This document shows positions 61,335-64,000 of a stretch of DNA of 64,000 bases, piece after piece. The DNA is from Marinobacterium mangrovicola (GTDB taxonomy: Bacteria > Pseudomonadota > Gammaproteobacteria > Pseudomonadales > Balneatricaceae). The notes beneath the pieces were generated by a model. That model saw only the letters and a program-made list of their open reading frames with translations. It made no database searches and was not told the DNA's origin. Every line of letters begins with the position of its first letter. Within the stretch, counting starts at the first letter, position 1. A program made the translations under genes and the position numbers. The stretch is from positions 680,658 through 744,657 of the forward strand of contig NZ_SMFU01000007.1 of the NCBI RefSeq assembly GCF_004339595.1, in the 5' to 3' direction.

Positions 61335-62516
61335 TCAGGCAGCGTCGAAGGTTTCGAGTGGGCCGAAGAACTCGTAACGCAGACGTTCCGCCGGAATGTT
61401 CAGTGCGTTAAGGCTGCGGTAACAGGACTGCATGAACGGTCGCGGCCCGAGGAAGTAGACTTCCGGCTCTTTCTCCAGAGGCAGCAGGGATTCAAGGCGG
61501 GCCTGATCCAGCAGACCGGTCGCGAACTCGCCGTCTTCCGGCAGCGGCTCGCTGTAGCAGTAACTGATCCGCAGGTTGTCGAACTCTTCGCCAAGTTTAT
61601 TGACGCTCTCCTTGAACGCATGGGTGGCGCTGTTCAGCGCGCCGTGAATGAAATGTACTTCACGGCCAGAGGTCAGAGCAGGGCGCAGCATACTCAGCGT
61701 TGGTGTCAGCCCGACACCGCCGGAGAGCAGCACCAGCGGGCGTTCGCTTTCGCTAAGGACGAAATCACCGCAGGGCGGCGTCAGTCGGGCGCTATCGCCG
61801 ATATTCAGATTGTCATGAAGATAGTTAGAAACGCGGCCACCCGCTTCGCGTTTTACGCTGATACGGTAGTAGGGCTGGCCTGGGGTGTCGGATAGCGAGT
61901 AGTTGCGACGGGTGGTTTCGCCGTCGATCTCGAGAACCAGGGTGATGTACTGGCCCGGCTTGAAAGAAGCGATGGCGCTGCCGTCGGCTGCTTCAAAGTA
62001 GAAGGAGGTGATCACCTCGCTCTCCTTTTCTTTTTTGATCAGGCGGAATTCGCGCTCGCCACGCCAGCCGCCGGGCTGCTGTTCATTAGCCTGGTAAACA
62101 CTCTCTTCGGCGCCGATAAGAATGTCTGCAAGTTGCTGGTACGCTTCGCCCCAGGCGTTGAGTACCTCTTCGGTAGCAACGTCGCCAAACACTTCTTTGA
62201 TGGCCGCCAGCAGGCATTCGCCGACGATGGGGTAGTGCTCCGGCAGAATGTTCAGCGAGGCGTGCTTGTGCACGATCAGTGAGACCGCGTCACCGAGCAG
62301 TTCCAGCCGGTCCAGATTGCTGGCGTAGGCGACCACGGCATTGGCCAGGGCCTGGCGCTGTGTGCCCTGAGCCTGGTGAGCTTCATTGAAATAGGTTTTG
62401 ACCTGAGGGTAGCGCTGGAACATCAGCGGGTAGAACACCTCGGTGATGTTGCGCGCGTTTTCTTTCACCGCCGGTAGCGTGGCGTCGATGATCGCTCTGG
62501 ACTGCTCTGACAGCAT
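61335..62516 (-). CDS. hmp: Flavohaemoglobin (NO dioxygenase)
   Basis: A 393-residue flavohaemoglobin oxidising NO to nitrate with NAD(P)H and O2. It has a globin domain (1-140) with proximal His in VHKHASL (about 85), an FAD-binding ferredoxin-reductase domain (about 150-255, RNYSLSD) and an NAD domain (about 260-393, LSGGVGLTPTLSM). ATG 62516 has GGAGA seven bases upstream; the frame to 62543 is rejected. It is divergent from norR, with a sigma54-type promoter and NorR-like sites between, so it should be induced by NO. Confidence 0.96.
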   Translation of the reverse strand: MLSEQSRAIIDATLPAVKENARNITEVFYPLMFQRYPQVKTYFNEAHQAQGTQRQALANAVVAYASNLDRLELLGDAVSLIVHKHASLNILPEHYPIVGECLLAAIKEVFGDVATEEVLNAWGEAYQQLADILIGAEESVYQANEQQPGGWRGEREFRLIKKEKESEVITSFYFEAADGSAIASFKPGQYITLVLEIDGETTRRNYSLSDTPGQPYYRISVKREAGGRVSNYLHDNLNIGDSARLTPPCGDFVLSESERPLVLLSGGVGLTPTLSMLRPALTSGREVHFIHGALNSATHAFKESVNKLGEEFDNLRISYCYSEPLPEDGEFATGLLDQARLESLLPLEKEPEVYFLGPRPFMQSCYRSLNALNIPAERLRYEFFGPLETFDAA

Positions 62517-62571
62517 AGATCTCTCCTGAGGGTAGTAAGGCACTGAGGCCGTTTTCGGTCAGAGGCTAGAT

Positions 62572-62587
62572 AGCGGATATCGTGCCA
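62572..62587 (-). promoter_or_regulatory. Sigma54 (-24/-12) promoter of hmp
   Basis: On the minus strand TGGCAC-GATAT-CCGCT has a perfect -24 element and the -12 GC at the right distance (consensus TGGCAC-N5-TTGC). It lies 56 bp upstream of the hmp ATG. Confidence 0.7.
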
Positions 62588-62598
62588 GCTCGTGATTC

Positions 62599-62665
62599 AT
62601 TGATATCACGCGCATCTTATGAATATATTGTTGATATGACTTGTTAAAAATATTGTTAAAAGAAC
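62599..62665. promoter_or_regulatory. Candidate NorR enhancer sites
   Basis: Two GT-N7-AC elements, the core of NorR sites in E. coli, lie at 62630-62640 (GTTGATATGAC) and 62655-62665 (GTTAAAAGAAC). A one-mismatch copy is at 62599-62609 (ATTGATATCAC). All are upstream of the sigma54 promoter of hmp and before norR, where an enhancer-binding protein would act. Confidence 0.6.
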
Positions 62666-62680
62666 AATTTGGAAGTCGTA

Positions 62681-64000
62681 ATGACATCATTTTCTATAGC
62701 CGAGTCGATGATTTCCATTGTCGCCGACCTGTCGCAACAAATGCCTGCTGAAACCCGTTTTCAGCGTTTGGTAGCGTCGATAGATCAACTCTTTCCCTGT
62801 GATGCCGTAGCGCTGCTGCAACTGCGTGGCTCGGTGCTGCATCCGCTCGCTATCAGTGGTTTATCGGAAGATACGCTGGGGCGCTCGTTCATGGTGGAAG
62901 AGCACCCACGTCTGGCGCGTATCCTGCTAAGCCGGGAGCTGGTTCGCTTTGAGGCGGATTCAGAGCTGCCGGATCCCTACGATGGTTTGATCGATGCGCC
63001 CAATATGACGCTGCATGTGCACGACTGTATGGGCGTGGCGCTGTATATCGACGATCAGCCCTGGGGCGTTTTGACTTTGGACTCCTTGACCCCAGGTGTC
63101 TTCGACAGGATCGATCCGCTGGAACTCAGAGCTTTTGTGCGCCTGGCAGAAGCATCGATCCGCGTAGCCGCGCTGATCCAGTCACTGGAGGTGCAGGTTC
63201 GTAAAGAGAACGAGGTGGCCCGCCTGCTGGCATCCGATATCGGACGCAGCGAAATGGTTGGTGAGAGCCCGGCGATCAAAGCGCTGCTCGACGAACTGGA
63301 CCTGGTAGCCAATTCCGATCTGGCGGTGCTGATCAGCGGTGAAACCGGGACGGGTAAAGAGCTGGTCGCCCGCCATCTGCATGCGGGCTCGGCCAGGTCA
63401 GAGGCGCCCTTGGTCTATGTGAACTGCGCTGCGCTACCGGAGAGCCTGATCGAAAGTGAACTCTTTGGTCACACCAAAGGCGCGTTTTCCGGCGCCACGG
63501 GGGCCAGAACCGGAAAGTTCGAACTGGCCGATGGCGGCACGCTGTTCCTTGATGAGGTTGGCGAACTGCCGCTGGCGATGCAGCCCAAACTGCTTCGAGC
63601 CCTGCAGGCGGGAGAGGTGCAACGTCTTGGCAGCGATAGCTATCACCAGGTCGATGTGCGGGTTGTTGCCGCGACCAACCGTGATCTCAAACAGGAGGTC
63701 GCCAACGGTCGTTTTCGTGCCGATCTCTACCATCGCCTCAGTGTGTATCCGGTGCAGGTACCGCCGCTACGCGAGCGTGGCCGGGATATTCTTCTGCTGG
63801 CGGGGCACTTTCTGGAGTTTAACCGACGCAAGCTTGGGCTTGGCTCTCTGCGTCTGGCACAAAGTGCGCGCACCGCGCTACTCGGTTACAGCTGGCCGGG
63901 AAATGTGCGCGAGCTTGAGCACCTCATAAGTCGGGCGGTGTTGCGTCTTTCCGCAACCCGTCGTCAGACCGGCGGCGTGCTATCCCTGGGAGCGGATCTA
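62681..64000 (+). CDS. norR: NO-responsive sigma54 activator NorR (3' end cut by window)
   Basis: The first 440 codons of NorR are present. The N-terminal GAF domain (about 20-165) contains HVHDCMG, whose H-D-C matches the His and Cys iron ligands of E. coli NorR, and ends with [10 protein letters not shown] helical linker leads to the AAA+ domain (about 190-430) with Walker A GETGTGKE and Walker B LFLDEVGE. The sigma54-contact loop reads GAFSGA rather than GAFTGA. The helix-turn-helix lies beyond the window. NO binding to the non-haem iron relieves inhibition; the target is probably the divergent hmp. Confidence 0.93.
   Translation, partial: MTSFSIAESMISIVADLSQQMPAETRFQRLVASIDQLFPCDAVALLQLRGSVLHPLAISGLSEDTLGRSFMVEEHPRLARILLSRELVRFEADSELPDPYDGLIDAPNMTLHVHDCMGVALYIDDQPWGVLTLDSLTPGVFDRIDPLELRAFVRLAEASIRVAALIQSLEVQVRKENEVARLLASDIGRSEMVGESPAIKALLDELDLVANSDLAVLISGETGTGKELVARHLHAGSARSEAPLVYVNCAALPESLIESELFGHTKGAFSGATGARTGKFELADGGTLFLDEVGELPLAMQPKLLRALQAGEVQRLGSDSYHQVDVRVVAATNRDLKQEVANGRFRADLYHRLSVYPVQVPPLRERGRDILLLAGHFLEFNRRKLGLGSLRLAQSARTALLGYSWPGNVRELEHLISRAVLRLSATRRQTGGVLSLGADL

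Noticed and set aside
1-64000. Search for insertion sequences, integrases, phage genes, tRNA and rRNA
   Set aside because: None recognised. The secretion region shows no flanking repeats or tRNA that would mark it as a mobile island.

Overview
The window is about 55% GC and encodes only proteobacterial-type proteins. The type II secretion (T2SS) genes, hmp next to norR, trpBA with a divergent TrpI-type LysR gene, zapE and gspAB point to a marine-type gammaproteobacterium (Oceanospirillales-like is my guess; the genus cannot be fixed from sequence alone). I saw no rRNA, tRNA, CRISPR array, transposase or phage gene.

Layout. 0-28.5 kb is mostly chromosomal housekeeping and sensing: an AT-rich JmjC/cupin gene, a truncated-haemoglobin plus class III nucleotide cyclase pair, glycerol dehydrogenase, an SPFH protein, trpBA with its regulator, a diguanylate cyclase divergent from a chemoreceptor, a TetR/GST pair with a clear operator, small membrane proteins, zapE, a lipid kinase/phosphoesterase pair, and a UspE-like/KefB-like pair. 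28.8-39.2 kb is a tightly overlapping T2SS operon in the order E-F-G-H-I-J-K-L-M-(C-like)-D. 39.8-53.4 kb is a cargo-like region. It holds two very large secreted proteins built of Cna_B/SpaA (prealbumin-like) repeats, a secreted metzincin protease with Ig-like tails, a secreted EF-hand/dockerin-like protein and a membrane-anchored protein of unknown family. 54.0-58.6 kb returns to secretion with a VpsR-like sigma54 activator and gspAB. 58.6-64 kb holds a YjfB-like gene, a cold-shock gene, a reductase cluster, and hmp divergent from norR (cut by the window end).

How they may work together. The T2SS operon, gspAB and the signal-peptide-bearing cargo genes sit together, so the cargo are likely T2SS substrates forming a surface or matrix layer. 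Two cargo genes (protease, dockerin-like protein) have leaders that match the class I cyclic-di-GMP (GEMM-I) riboswitch. Both leaders are bracketed by the same outer inverted repeat. A third leader, 610 nt long and in front of the 1360-residue protein, is highly structured and only weakly GEMM-like. With a VpsR-like activator in the middle, the 28.8-58.6 kb block reads as a c-di-GMP-responsive secretion-and-matrix module. This is the most interesting system in the window. Gas and NO sensing is a second theme: the haemoglobin/cyclase pair, and hmp-norR with recognisable sigma54 and NorR-type sites.
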